From positions 1 through 64,000 of the forward strand of contig NZ_JACHBY010000003.1 of NCBI RefSeq assembly GCF_014200495.1: a DNA stretch of 64,000 bases. The letters run 5' to 3'. A program made the position numbers and the translations under genes. The stretch's first letter is position 1, and every line of letters begins with the position of its first letter. The notes under the pieces were generated by a model, which was given only the letters and a program-made list of their open reading frames with translations, was not told where the DNA came from and ran no database searches. Shown here one piece after another: positions 7,736 through 16,790 of this stretch. The stretch is from Mucilaginibacter geliditolerans. Lineage in GTDB: Bacteria > Bacteroidota > Bacteroidia > Sphingobacteriales > Sphingobacteriaceae.

Positions 7736-9856
7736 ATGTCTGTCAGCACAAAACAATTTAAACATGTAAGCTATTTATGGGATGACACCAAAGCCGCGGA
7801 ATTAGCGGGCGATGAAGTAGCTTTACTCATTTATCGTTCCAACCTTTTAGGCGCCGATCTCAGGCTCACTAATTATGGTGGCGGTAATACTTCCTGCAAA
7901 GTGATGGATAAGGACCCGCTAACAGGTAAAGAGGTGGAAGTAATGTGGATCAAAGGATCGGGCGGCGATATCGGCACGCTGAAAAAAAGCGGTCTGGCAG
8001 CTTTATATGTAGATCGCCTGCGGAGCCTGAAAAACGTTTACCGTGGTATTGCGTTTGAAGACGAAATGGTGGAACTGTTCAACCACTCTATCTTCGATTT
8101 AAACTCAAAAGCACCATCAATTGATACGCCATTACACGGCTTTTTACCATTTAAACATATCGACCACCTGCACCCCGACGCAGCTATTGCTATCGCGGCA
8201 GCAAAAGATGGTGAAAAGATAACTAAAGAATTATTTGGTGGTACTATAGGCTGGGTACACTGGCAGCGCCCTGGCTTCGACCTAGGTTTGCAGCTAAAGG
8301 AATGTTTGGATAATAATCCCGGTATCCGCGGTATTATGCTGGGCTCGCATGGCCTGTTCACCTGGGGCGATACCGCTTATGAAAGCTATATCAACACCCT
8401 TGAAGTAATTGAAAAATGTGCCGAATACCTGGAAGAGAAATATAAGAAAAAAGGCCCTGCATTTGGAGGTAAAAAGATTGCTAGCCTGCCTGAGGCTGAC
8501 CGTAAAAAACAGGCGGTCGCGTTAGCTCCTGTCCTGCGCGGTTTCTGCTCGTCAAAAACACAGATGATCGGTCATTTTACAGATGATGCCAGGGTATTGG
8601 AATACATCAACTCCAATGATCTGGAACGTTTGGCACCAATGGGAACCAGCTGCCCGGATCACTTCCTAAGAACTAAAATCAGTCCGCTGGTATTGGAGTT
8701 AGGTGCAGGTGATGACCTTTCAGATGTTACTGCTATAAAAGAAAAACTTACCCCTGCATTTGAGGCTTACCGCAAGATGTACGAGGATTATTATAACACC
8801 TGTAAACACCCGAATAGCCCTGCTATCCGTGATGCTAACCCGGTGGTAATTCTTTACCCGGGTGTTGGTATGTTCACCTTTGCCAAGGATAAACAAACTG
8901 CAAGGGTAGCGGCTGAATTCTATATCAATGCTATCAATGTAATGAAAGGTGCTGAGGCTATCTCTGAGTACACCTCACTGCCACGCCAGGAAGCTTTTGA
9001 TATTGAATACTGGTTACTGGAAGAAGCCAAATTATCACGCATGCCTAAGCCAAAAGCATTATCAGGAAGAATAGCCCTGATCACTGGCAGCGCGGGCGGT
9101 ATTGGTAAAGCTATTGCCAAAAAGTTGGTTGAGGAGGGCGCGGTAGTGATCCTTAACGACATGAATGCCGAACGTTTAGCAGGTGCAGGTGATGAGTTTA
9201 AGGCATCATATGGTAAAGATGCCTATACCACCGCTATACTTGATGTAACCAATGAAGAGCAGATACAGGAAGCAATTGCTACTGCTATATTAGCTTTTGG
9301 TGGTGTTGATTTGATTGTTAATAATGCGGGGTTATCCATCTCTAAAACCATTGCCGATCATACCGAAAAAGACTGGGACCTTTTATACGATGTATTGGTT
9401 AAGGGGCAGTTCTTTGTTACACAGGCAGCAGTTGCGGTAATGAAAAAACAGGCTATTGGTGGTGATATCATCAACATAGTTAGCAAAAACGCGCTGGTAA
9501 GCGGACCAAACAATGCCGGTTACGGCAGCGCAAAAGCTGCGCAGCTACACCTAAGCAGGCTGAATGCCGCTGAACTTGGTCCGGATCATATCCGCGTGAA
9601 TGTGATCAACCCGGACGCGGTGATCAGCGACAGCAATATATGGGCAGGCGGCTGGGCCGAGGGCCGTGCCAAAGCTTACGGCATTACCGTTGCGGAGTTA
9701 CCTGCTTATTATGCAAAAAGAACGTTATTAAACGAGATCATCCTTCCTGTCGATATTGCTAATGCCTGCTTTGCTATAACCGGCGGCCTGCTAAACAAAT
9801 CAACCGGTAATGTTATTAATGTAGATGGTGGTGTAGCTGCCGGGTTTGTAAGGTAA
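7736..9856 (+). CDS. rhaEW: Bifunctional rhamnulose-1-phosphate aldolase / L-lactaldehyde dehydrogenase
   Basis: A 706-residue fusion. Residues 1 to about 420 form a class II aldolase/adducin-type domain that splits L-rhamnulose 1-phosphate into DHAP and L-lactaldehyde. The metal-binding histidines are probably those in DTPLHGFLPFKHIDHLHPD. Residues from about 440 form a short-chain dehydrogenase with the NAD motif TGSAGGIGKA, the NNAG motif and the catalytic YGSAK, which oxidises the lactaldehyde to L-lactate. This fused form (RhaEW/YuxG type) is known from many rhamnose pathways. The gene follows rhaT by 79 bp and precedes rhaM by 10 bp. The lactate it produces explains the lutABC genes downstream. 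Both active sites appear complete. Confidence 0.95.
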   Translation: MSVSTKQFKHVSYLWDDTKAAELAGDEVALLIYRSNLLGADLRLTNYGGGNTSCKVMDKDPLTGKEVEVMWIKGSGGDIGTLKKSGLAALYVDRLRSLKNVYRGIAFEDEMVELFNHSIFDLNSKAPSIDTPLHGFLPFKHIDHLHPDAAIAIAAAKDGEKITKELFGGTIGWVHWQRPGFDLGLQLKECLDNNPGIRGIMLGSHGLFTWGDTAYESYINTLEVIEKCAEYLEEKYKKKGPAFGGKKIASLPEADRKKQAVALAPVLRGFCSSKTQMIGHFTDDARVLEYINSNDLERLAPMGTSCPDHFLRTKISPLVLELGAGDDLSDVTAIKEKLTPAFEAYRKMYEDYYNTCKHPNSPAIRDANPVVILYPGVGMFTFAKDKQTARVAAEFYINAINVMKGAEAISEYTSLPRQEAFDIEYWLLEEAKLSRMPKPKALSGRIALITGSAGGIGKAIAKKLVEEGAVVILNDMNAERLAGAGDEFKASYGKDAYTTAILDVTNEEQIQEAIATAILAFGGVDLIVNNAGLSISKTIADHTEKDWDLLYDVLVKGQFFVTQAAVAVMKKQAIGGDIINIVSKNALVSGPNNAGYGSAKAAQLHLSRLNAAELGPDHIRVNVINPDAVISDSNIWAGGWAEGRAKAYGITVAELPAYYAKRTLLNEIILPVDIANACFAITGGLLNKSTGNVINVDGGVAAGFVR

Positions 9857-9866
9857 TCAAGCTAAT

Positions 9867-10181
9867 ATGGAACGTGTCGCCTTTAAAATGAAATTAAAAC
9901 CTGGTTGTGAACTGGAGTACAAAAGGCGTCACGACCAAATATGGCCTGAACTTAAAGCATTATTAAAAAAGGTAGGGATAAGTGATTATTCCATATTTTT
10001 AGATAACGAGACAAATATCCTGTTTGGCACCCTTAAGGTGAAAAATATGGAGTTATACAGCAGACTATCGTCGATTGAAGTAATGCGCAAATGGTGGGAC
10101 TATATGAGTGACATCTCAGAAACAAACGCAGACAATTCGCCGGTTACTCAATCGTTGGAAGAGGTCTTTTATTTATTATAG
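9867..10181 (+). CDS. rhaM: L-rhamnose mutarotase
   Basis: A 104-residue cytoplasmic mutarotase that interconverts the alpha and beta anomers of L-rhamnose before isomerisation. The family hallmarks are visible along its whole length: the RRHDQIWPEL motif with the catalytic histidine, a DNETNILFG strand, RKWWDYMSDI, and the C-terminal NSPVTQSLEEVFYLL. The size is exactly that of E. coli RhaM. It starts 10 bp after the aldolase/dehydrogenase stop and ends 18 bp before rhaI, so all three are probably translated from one mRNA. Confidence 0.95.
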   Translation: MERVAFKMKLKPGCELEYKRRHDQIWPELKALLKKVGISDYSIFLDNETNILFGTLKVKNMELYSRLSSIEVMRKWWDYMSDISETNADNSPVTQSLEEVFYLL

Positions 10182-10199
10182 ATAATTTTTATATCAAAT

Positions 10200-11474
10200 A
10201 TGAAAATAGAAAAATACACGGTTGATGAGCTTAATCATCAGCAACACAGTAAACATCAGCACAGGTTTGAAGGCGTAGCTGCTGATATAAATAACCTTGA
10301 TGAGGTCTTAAAAAAGTTAAGCGTGTTCAACATTGCCATCCCTAGCTGGGCTTTGGGTACGGGCGGTACACGCTTTGGCCGTTTTTCGGGCGGTGGCGAG
10401 CCACGCAGCCTGGAGGAAAAGATAGAGGATGTGGGCATTATCCACGCACTCAACAAATCAAGTAATTCTATCTCCCTGCATATACCATGGGATATCCCGG
10501 AGAATGCTGCATCTATCAAAGCTTTGGCAGCACAATTAGGTTTGCATTTTGATGCCGTAAACTCTAATACTTTCCAGGATCAGAAGGATCAAAAGCTGAG
10601 CTATAAATTTGGCTCCCTGCACCATGTAGACAAGGCAGTTAGAAAACAAGCTGTCGAGCACAATATTGAGGTAATAAAATATGGCAAGGAACTGGATTCA
10701 AAAGCCTTATCGGTTTGGCTGTCGGATGGATCAAATTTCCCGGGGCAACTGAACTTCCGTAAAGCGTTCCAAAACACTTTGGAAAGCCTGCAAGAGATCT
10801 ACGCAGCTTTGCCGGATGACTGGAAAGTTTGGGTGGAGTACAAACCTTACGAACCGAACTTTTATTCAACTACTATCGCCGATTGGGGGCAGTCTTACCT
10901 ACTATCATCCAAACTTGGTCCGAAAGCGCAGACATTGGTTGATCTGGGTCATCACTTACAAGGCACCAACATTGAGCAGATCGTATCCTTATTACTAATG
11001 GAGGGTAAACTGGCCGGGTTCCATTTTAATGATTCCAAATATGGTGATGATGACCTGACCGTCGGCAGTATCAACCCATATCAACTCTTCCTGATATTTA
11101 ATGAACTGGTAGAGGGGATGGATGCCCGAGGTATGAATCACGCAACAGCGATTGGCTGGATGATAGATGCTTCACACAATGTAAAGGACCCGATTGAAGA
11201 TCTTTTACAATCTGTACAGGCTATCAAAATAGCTTATGCACAAGCTTTACTGGTAGATAAAACTGCCTTACAAGTTGCCCAAAATAATAACGATGTAGCG
11301 CTTGCGCAGGAGATTTTACAACAGGCTTACCGTACCGATGTACGCCCACTGGTTGCTGAAGCAAGCTTGCGCAATGGCGGCGCGTTGAACCCTATTGAGG
11401 CTTATCGCAAACTGCAGGTAAGGGAGCATCTGATCAACGAACGTGGGTTAAAAACAGTTGCTACCGGCTTATAA
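10200..11474 (+). CDS. rhaI: L-rhamnose isomerase (RhaI type)
   Basis: A 424-residue TIM-barrel isomerase converting L-rhamnose to L-rhamnulose. It matches the Pseudomonas stutzeri-type RhaI family rather than the E. coli RhaA family. Recognisable elements are WALGTGGTRFGRF near residue 50, the metal-site strands VEYKPYEPNFY and LVDLGHHLQG, and GFHFNDSKYGDDDL. The metal-ligand residues E, D and H in these strands appear to be present. It lies between rhaM and the FGGY kinase in the same direction. A 14-bp C/G-rich palindrome (11484-11497) separates it from the kinase. Confidence 0.93.
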   Translation: MKIEKYTVDELNHQQHSKHQHRFEGVAADINNLDEVLKKLSVFNIAIPSWALGTGGTRFGRFSGGGEPRSLEEKIEDVGIIHALNKSSNSISLHIPWDIPENAASIKALAAQLGLHFDAVNSNTFQDQKDQKLSYKFGSLHHVDKAVRKQAVEHNIEVIKYGKELDSKALSVWLSDGSNFPGQLNFRKAFQNTLESLQEIYAALPDDWKVWVEYKPYEPNFYSTTIADWGQSYLLSSKLGPKAQTLVDLGHHLQGTNIEQIVSLLLMEGKLAGFHFNDSKYGDDDLTVGSINPYQLFLIFNELVEGMDARGMNHATAIGWMIDASHNVKDPIEDLLQSVQAIKIAYAQALLVDKTALQVAQNNNDVALAQEILQQAYRTDVRPLVAEASLRNGGALNPIEAYRKLQVREHLINERGLKTVATGL

Positions 11475-11483
11475 ACCCCATAG

Positions 11484-11497
11484 CCCCCTAAAGGGGG
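11484..11497. repeat. CCCCCT-AA-AGGGGG palindrome between rhaI and the kinase
   Basis: A 6-bp C/G arm, a two-base centre and the mirror arm, in the 36-bp gap between the two genes. Similar CCCCCTAAAGGGGG units are scattered between genes in many Bacteroidota genomes. It could weaken read-through into the kinase, but no T-run follows it. Confidence 0.65.
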
Positions 11498-11510
11498 AAT
11501 AAGAACAAAA

Positions 11511-12896
11511 ATGAGTGTAATACCAGTTATAGCGATTTTTGATGTGGGCAAAACGAACAAGAAATTATTCCTGTTTGATGAGAACTACCACATCGTTTAT
11601 GAGAAATCAGCCAGATTTATTGAAACAGTGGATGAGGATGGTTTTCCTTGCGAAAATATTGAGAGTTTAAGATTATCGGTATTTGATTCGCTGAGTGAGG
11701 TGTTCCGGTTAAAGCAGTTTGAAATAAAGGCGGTCAATTTTTCTGCTTATGGCGCCAGCTTTGTTTATATTGATGCAGACGGCAACCCGGTAACCCCGCT
11801 TTATAATTATCTGAAGCCATATCCCGAAGAAATAAGCAATGGCTTTTATGCAAAATATGGTGGTGAAGAGCAATTCAGTGTTGAAACTGCATCCCCGGTT
11901 TTGGGTAATTTAAACTCGGGTTTACAGCTGTATCGACTAAAAAAAGAAAAGCCGGACGTATTTAAAAGCATAAAATTTGCATTGCATCTTCCGCAATACA
12001 TGAGTTTTTTACTATCGGGCAAAGCCTATTCAGATATTACAAGCATTGGCTGCCATACCGGCTTATGGAACTTTGAGAAAAACGAATATCATGATTGGGT
12101 AGCACAGGAAGGCATTACCGAAAAACTTGCCCCGATAGAACAGGCCGACAAAGTTTTTGAACCGCTGTTTCCCGGTAATAGTTACAAGATCGGCATAGGG
12201 TTGCATGATAGTTCAGCGGCGCTTGTCCCTTACCTGGTAAACTTTACCGAGCCATTTATATTGATATCAACAGGAACCTGGTGCATCAGCTTAAATCCGT
12301 TTAACCAGCAGCCGTTAACTGCGGATCAGCTTAAAGATGATTGCTTGTGTTATTTGCAATACGAAGGAAAGCCTGTTAAAGCATCAAGGGTATTTTCAGG
12401 TTTTGAACATGAGCAGCAGGTAAAAAGGATTGCGAATCATTTTGATACCGATATCATAAAATATAGGAATGTGACCTTCAATCCGGAGATCATAGCAGCT
12501 TTGAAGCCAAAGAATTCTACTGTCGGCTCATCTGCTGCCGAAAAAAAATCAGTTTTTGAATCGAGAGATCTTGCTGATTTTAAAGATGATATAGAAGCCT
12601 ATCACCAACTGATGATAGACCTTGTTCATTTGCAGTTAAATTCAACCAATCTGGTGCTTAAAGGAAGCCATGTAAAACGTATATTTGTTGACGGAGGGTT
12701 TAGTAAAAACAATGTTTATATGAATTTACTGGCTATTTCTTACCCGGAAATAGAAGTTTTTGCTGCATCAATGGCGCAATCTACGGCATTGGGAGCAGCT
12801 ATTACGCTTCACAAAAGCTGGAACAGTAAGCCATTGCCATCCAACCTTATTGAGTTAAATTATTATGTAAGTACCCCTTACATATCGTCTAAATAG
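11511..12896 (+). CDS. rhaB: FGGY-family carbohydrate kinase, probably L-rhamnulokinase
   Basis: A 461-residue FGGY kinase predicted to phosphorylate L-rhamnulose at C1 with ATP. The N-terminal phosphate-1 loop reads IFDVGKTNKKLFLFD, the phosphate-2 region STGTWCISLNPF lies near residue 255, and the C-terminal adenosine motif is VDGGFSKNNVYMNLL. The family also holds fuculokinases and others, so the substrate assignment rests on the position between rhaI and lutABC and on the absence of another kinase in the operon. The downstream lutA start is 4 bp beyond the stop. Confidence 0.85.
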   Translation: MSVIPVIAIFDVGKTNKKLFLFDENYHIVYEKSARFIETVDEDGFPCENIESLRLSVFDSLSEVFRLKQFEIKAVNFSAYGASFVYIDADGNPVTPLYNYLKPYPEEISNGFYAKYGGEEQFSVETASPVLGNLNSGLQLYRLKKEKPDVFKSIKFALHLPQYMSFLLSGKAYSDITSIGCHTGLWNFEKNEYHDWVAQEGITEKLAPIEQADKVFEPLFPGNSYKIGIGLHDSSAALVPYLVNFTEPFILISTGTWCISLNPFNQQPLTADQLKDDCLCYLQYEGKPVKASRVFSGFEHEQQVKRIANHFDTDIIKYRNVTFNPEIIAALKPKNSTVGSSAAEKKSVFESRDLADFKDDIEAYHQLMIDLVHLQLNSTNLVLKGSHVKRIFVDGGFSKNNVYMNLLAISYPEIEVFAASMAQSTALGAAITLHKSWNSKPLPSNLIELNYYVSTPYISSK

Positions 12897-12900
12897 AAAC

Positions 12901-13635
12901 ATGAAAGTTGGCTTATTTATACCCTGTTACGTTGATCAGTTTTATCCCGGTGCAGCTATTGCAACCTTACGCTTATTGGAAAAATTAGGGGTAGAAGTTG
13001 CTTATCCACCTAAACAAACCTGCTGCGGTCAGCCCATGGCCAACTCGGGATTTGAACACCTTACGGGCGACTGTAATGAATTATTTGTAAAGAACTTTGC
13101 CGAGTTTGATTATATAGTTGCCCCATCAGGGAGTTGCGTATTACATATACGTGATCATTTGCATGATGATAAACATCCTGAAGCCGCAAAAAGCATCAGC
13201 CATAAAATATACGAGCTTACTTCATTTTTAACAGATGTTTTGAAAGTAAAAAGTCTGCCCGCGAAATTCCCCCACCGGGTGGGTTTACATCAGAGTTGTC
13301 ACGGGCAGCGCGGCCTGCATATCAGCTCAATGACGGAGTTGGTAACCCCCGAATTTTCCAAACCTGGCAGCCTGCTGAAAATGGTAGCGGATATTGACCT
13401 TGTTGACCTTACCCGTAAAGATGAATGCTGTGGCTTTGGCGGTACGTTTTGTGTAACAGAAGAAGCTGTATCGGTAAAAATGGGAAAGGACCGGGTTGCT
13501 GATCACCTGAAACATGATGTATCGTATATTACTGGGGTTGATATGTCATGCCTGATGCATATGGAAGGCATATTGAAAAGGCAGGGCAGCAAGGTAAAAG
13601 TGATTCATATAGCGGAAATATTAAACGCGGGATAA
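12901..13635 (+). CDS. lutA: Lactate utilisation protein A (Fe-S oxidoreductase subunit)
   Basis: A 244-residue subunit of the LutABC (YkgEFG) L-lactate dehydrogenase complex, which oxidises lactate to pyruvate. It carries the two cysteine-rich CCG motifs of this family: CCGQPMANSGF near residue 41 and CCGFGGTFCVTEE near residue 177, with further cysteines near residues 80 and 140. These bind an Fe-S cluster. It is tightly packed between the kinase and lutB, with 4-bp and 1-bp gaps. In this operon it would consume the L-lactate released by the bifunctional aldolase/dehydrogenase. Confidence 0.93.
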   Translation: MKVGLFIPCYVDQFYPGAAIATLRLLEKLGVEVAYPPKQTCCGQPMANSGFEHLTGDCNELFVKNFAEFDYIVAPSGSCVLHIRDHLHDDKHPEAAKSISHKIYELTSFLTDVLKVKSLPAKFPHRVGLHQSCHGQRGLHISSMTELVTPEFSKPGSLLKMVADIDLVDLTRKDECCGFGGTFCVTEEAVSVKMGKDRVADHLKHDVSYITGVDMSCLMHMEGILKRQGSKVKVIHIAEILNAG

Positions 13636-13636
13636 A

Positions 13637-15016
13637 ATGATGGAGCATTCAACAAAAGACCACGCGGAACTTGCACTGGATTTTAACAAGGATGAAGACA
13701 GGGTAGACTGGCACGATGAAACCTTATGGTTCATCCGCCAGAAACGTGATAAGGCAGCACACCAATTACCCGAATGGGAGGCTTTAAGAGAAGCTGCATC
13801 GCAAATAAAAAATAATGTACTCGCTAACCTGCATGATTATTTGCTGCAATTTGAAAGAAATGCGGTTGCCAACGGCATTGAGGTGCATTGGGCAGCAGAT
13901 GCGGCTGAGCACAACCAAATAGTACGCCGGTTACTTAATGAGGCCAATGTGATACGCATGGTAAAAAGCAAATCCATGCTTACCGAAGAATGCGGCCTTA
14001 ACGAATACCTTGCCAACCATGGCATTGAAGTAATTGACTCCGACCTGGGTGAACGTATAGTACAATTAGCCGAGGAGCCGCCAAGCCATATTGTATTGCC
14101 CTGTATCCACAAAAAGAAAGAAGAAATAGGCGAAATATTTCATCAGCATTTAGGCATAGAGGCGGGTATCTCCGATCCTCAATTTTTAACAGAAACCGCA
14201 CGCCAGCATTTGCGCGAAATTTTCCTGACCCGAAGGGCAGCCCTCACAGGCGTAAACTTTGCCGTAGCGGAAACCGGCGAGTTTGTAGTATGTACCAACG
14301 AAGGTAATGCCGATATGGGCGCCCACCTGGCCGATATACATATAGCCAGCATGGGGATCGAAAAACTTATCCCGGAGAAGAAGCATTTGGGTGTCTTTTT
14401 GCGTTTGCTAACGCGAAGCGCAACTGGCCAGCCCATCACCACTTATAGCAGTCACTTTAAAACACCGCGTGAAGGCACGAAAATCCATGTTATTTTGGTG
14501 GATAACGGACGGACGGTACAATTGGGGCGTAAAGATTTTAGAAACTCACTTAAATGTATACGTTGTGCGGCTTGCATGAATACCTGCCCGGTATATCGCC
14601 GTAGTGGTGGGCATAGTTACCACACAGCAGTTGCAGGCCCCATCGGCTCCATACTGGCGCCAAACCTCGATATGGAAAAATATGCCGATCTGCCGTTTGC
14701 ATCAACGCTTTGTGGCTCCTGTTCAAATGTGTGCCCGGTAAAGATTGATATTCATGAACAGCTCTATAAATGGCGGCAGGTATTGGTTAAAAACGGCTAC
14801 ACCCCAAAGGCCAAGAAAGCAGGCATGCAGGTAATGACATGGACACTTTCATCGCCAAGCTTGTATCACACTGCAGGCAAAGTTGGCCGCTGGGTAATAA
14901 AGTATGCACCTTTTGCCGTAAATAACAAACTAAACCCCTGGTATAAGCAAAGGGATATGCCGGCATCGCCCGAGTGGTCATTCAGTGAATGGTATAAGCA
15001 AAACAGGCAGCCGTAA
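13637..15016 (+). CDS. lutB: Lactate utilisation protein B (LUD domain, 4Fe-4S)
   Basis: A 459-residue LutB/YkgF subunit. The N-terminal LUD domain occupies about residues 60-300 and includes AVAETGEFVVCTNEGNADM. A dicluster ferredoxin-like region follows with CIRCAACMNTCPVY (about residue 312) and CGSCSNVCPVKID (about residue 360), enough cysteines for two 4Fe-4S clusters. The C-terminal tail is typical of the family. The gene begins with two consecutive ATG codons one base after lutA stops, which indicates translational coupling. Electrons from lactate probably pass through this subunit to the respiratory chain. Confidence 0.94.
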   Translation: MMEHSTKDHAELALDFNKDEDRVDWHDETLWFIRQKRDKAAHQLPEWEALREAASQIKNNVLANLHDYLLQFERNAVANGIEVHWAADAAEHNQIVRRLLNEANVIRMVKSKSMLTEECGLNEYLANHGIEVIDSDLGERIVQLAEEPPSHIVLPCIHKKKEEIGEIFHQHLGIEAGISDPQFLTETARQHLREIFLTRRAALTGVNFAVAETGEFVVCTNEGNADMGAHLADIHIASMGIEKLIPEKKHLGVFLRLLTRSATGQPITTYSSHFKTPREGTKIHVILVDNGRTVQLGRKDFRNSLKCIRCAACMNTCPVYRRSGGHSYHTAVAGPIGSILAPNLDMEKYADLPFASTLCGSCSNVCPVKIDIHEQLYKWRQVLVKNGYTPKAKKAGMQVMTWTLSSPSLYHTAGKVGRWVIKYAPFAVNNKLNPWYKQRDMPASPEWSFSEWYKQNRQP

Positions 15017-15034
15017 ATAATTTAAAATAACCAT

Positions 15035-15652
15035 ATGACCAGCAGGGAAAGCATATTAGCAGCAGTAAAGGCAAACCAGCCCGAAACGGTAAAGTTGCCG
15101 GATATTGATGTGTTTGAAACGAAAGAGAAAGGCTCACTTGAAAAATTTGCAAGCGTTTTACAAGGTGTGGGCGGTAAGGTTGCCTATGTTTCGGGCTATC
15201 CGGAAATTGCACGCACAATTTTAGCTCAATATGGCAGTGATGTAAGAATTGTGAGCCCGGTAAAAGAGCTAAAAGACCTAAGCGATGAAAATTTAGAAGA
15301 TATTGCTTCCATACATGATTTGCGTAATGTTGAGGTAGCTGTATTAAATGCTCATTTCGGTGTAGCCGAAAACGGAGCAGTTTGGATCACAGAAAATGAA
15401 ATGCAACACCGGGTATTGCCTTTTGTAACGCAACATTTAGCGGTAGTTATAAATGCAGCGGCAATAGTGCCCACCATGCACCATGCTTATGATTTAATCG
15501 GCAAAAGCACCTATGGCTTCGGCACTTTTATAGCTGGGCCATCAAAAACAGCTGATATTGAACAATCACTGGTTATTGGCGCGCATGGCCCGAGGAGCAT
15601 GACGGTTTTTATTATCGGCAATGACAATCAATCCGGGCAAGGTCAGGTGTGA
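15035..15652 (+). CDS. lutC: Lactate utilisation protein C (LUD domain)
   Basis: A 205-residue LutC/YkgG subunit, the third member of the lactate-oxidising complex. It consists of a single LUD domain. The C-terminal motifs AENGAVWITENE, the MHHAYDLIG segment and the GPSKTADIEQSLVIGAHGPR signature are clear. It follows lutB by 18 bp and is the last metabolic gene of the rhamnose operon. The GntR-type regulator begins 93 bp further on. Confidence 0.93.
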   Translation: MTSRESILAAVKANQPETVKLPDIDVFETKEKGSLEKFASVLQGVGGKVAYVSGYPEIARTILAQYGSDVRIVSPVKELKDLSDENLEDIASIHDLRNVEVAVLNAHFGVAENGAVWITENEMQHRVLPFVTQHLAVVINAAAIVPTMHHAYDLIGKSTYGFGTFIAGPSKTADIEQSLVIGAHGPRSMTVFIIGNDNQSGQGQV

Positions 15653-15745
15653 GCATAACCCTGCCGTATATCTTATTTGCCGTGTAAAAGAAAAATAGTC
15701 GTATAATTACTTTATTACCCGTTATAATAGTCAGTTATAGATTAA

Positions 15746-16777
15746 ATGAAGCCTTTAAATTTTTTTGATTTCATAAAAATTGATGAATACTCTGCAACTC
15801 CTAAATATTTGCAGTTAGCCAACTCAATTGTTAATGCCGTTGAGGCTGCTGTTATTCAAAAAGGTTATCTGCTTCCTTCTATTAATGAACTTAGCTACCA
15901 GTTTGATATCTCCCGGGATACGATCCAAAAAAGTTATCGTCACCTCAAAAAAATAGGTGTGGTAAATTCATTTCCGGGGAAGGGCTACTGTATTTCCAAT
16001 ATGGATTTCCGCCAAAAACTAAGGGTCTTTTTATTGTTCAATAAGCTAAGCGCGCATAAAAAAATCATATATGATGCACTGGTAGCTGCTTTGGATGATG
16101 ACGTAGCGATTGATTTTTATATTTATAATAACGACTTTAAACTATTCAAAAAACTGCTGCAATCAAAAAAACAGGAATACTCTCATTATGTTATCATTCC
16201 TCATTTTATTGAAGGTGGTGAAAACGCGCATGAAATTATAAACACCATTCCCAAAGACAAATTAATATTGCTGGATAAAAATATTGCCGGTATTGAAGGT
16301 GACTATAGTGTAGTTTATGAAAACTTCGAAAAAGATATTTTTGAAGCGCTTTACCAGGCAAAATCACAATTAAGCAAATACCATACACTAAAGTTGATCT
16401 TCCCCGATCAAAGTTATTTCCCGGTTGAAATTGTTAATGGATTTCAGCGATTTTGCCAGCAATATGCATTTAACTATGAGGTTATCAACAACGTAAGCGC
16501 GACACCTATTAATAAGGGCGAAGTTTTTATTAATTTGATGGAGGATGACCTGGTTATATTATTGGAACGTATAATGGAGCATCAATTTAAAGTTGGGAAG
16601 GACGTGGGGGTTATTTCATATAATGAGACTCCCATAAAAAAAGTAATATTAAATGGTATCACCACCATATCAACTGATTTTAATTATATGGGTACCGTTG
16701 CGGCAAGTATGATATTAGAAAGTTCAAAAAGGCATGTCGAGGTACCTTTTTACTATACCCGGCGATCGTCTCTTTAG
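15746..16777 (+). CDS. GntR-family transcriptional regulator with sugar-binding-protein-like effector domain
   Basis: A 343-residue regulator. The N-terminal winged helix-turn-helix covers about residues 15-85, with GYLLPSINELSYQFDISRD and the SFPGKGYCI wing. The rest resembles the periplasmic-binding/LacI-type sugar-sensing domain found in some Bacteroidota GntR regulators. The first ATG gives a family-like N-terminus. It lies 93 bp after lutC on the same strand and is the most likely regulator of the rhamnose operon. A GTTATAAT sequence about 25 bp upstream resembles the palindromes before rhaT and GH51, which would fit autoregulation. The ligand, L-rhamnose or a derivative, is inferred from context only. 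Confidence 0.85.
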   Translation: MKPLNFFDFIKIDEYSATPKYLQLANSIVNAVEAAVIQKGYLLPSINELSYQFDISRDTIQKSYRHLKKIGVVNSFPGKGYCISNMDFRQKLRVFLLFNKLSAHKKIIYDALVAALDDDVAIDFYIYNNDFKLFKKLLQSKKQEYSHYVIIPHFIEGGENAHEIINTIPKDKLILLDKNIAGIEGDYSVVYENFEKDIFEALYQAKSQLSKYHTLKLIFPDQSYFPVEIVNGFQRFCQQYAFNYEVINNVSATPINKGEVFINLMEDDLVILLERIMEHQFKVGKDVGVISYNETPIKKVILNGITTISTDFNYMGTVAASMILESSKRHVEVPFYYTRRSSL

Positions 16778-16790
16778 TACTGTATTTACG

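Noticed and set aside
8920..9162. Minus-strand open frames within the aldolase/dehydrogenase gene and similar antisense frames elsewhere
   Set aside because: They lie entirely inside well-supported genes, have no recognisable domains and mirror the codon pattern of the sense strand.
11484..11497. CCCCCTAAAGGGGG palindrome as a full intrinsic terminator in the rhamnose operon
   Set aside because: The stem is only 6 bp and no T-run follows. Termination here would cut off the kinase needed for the pathway.
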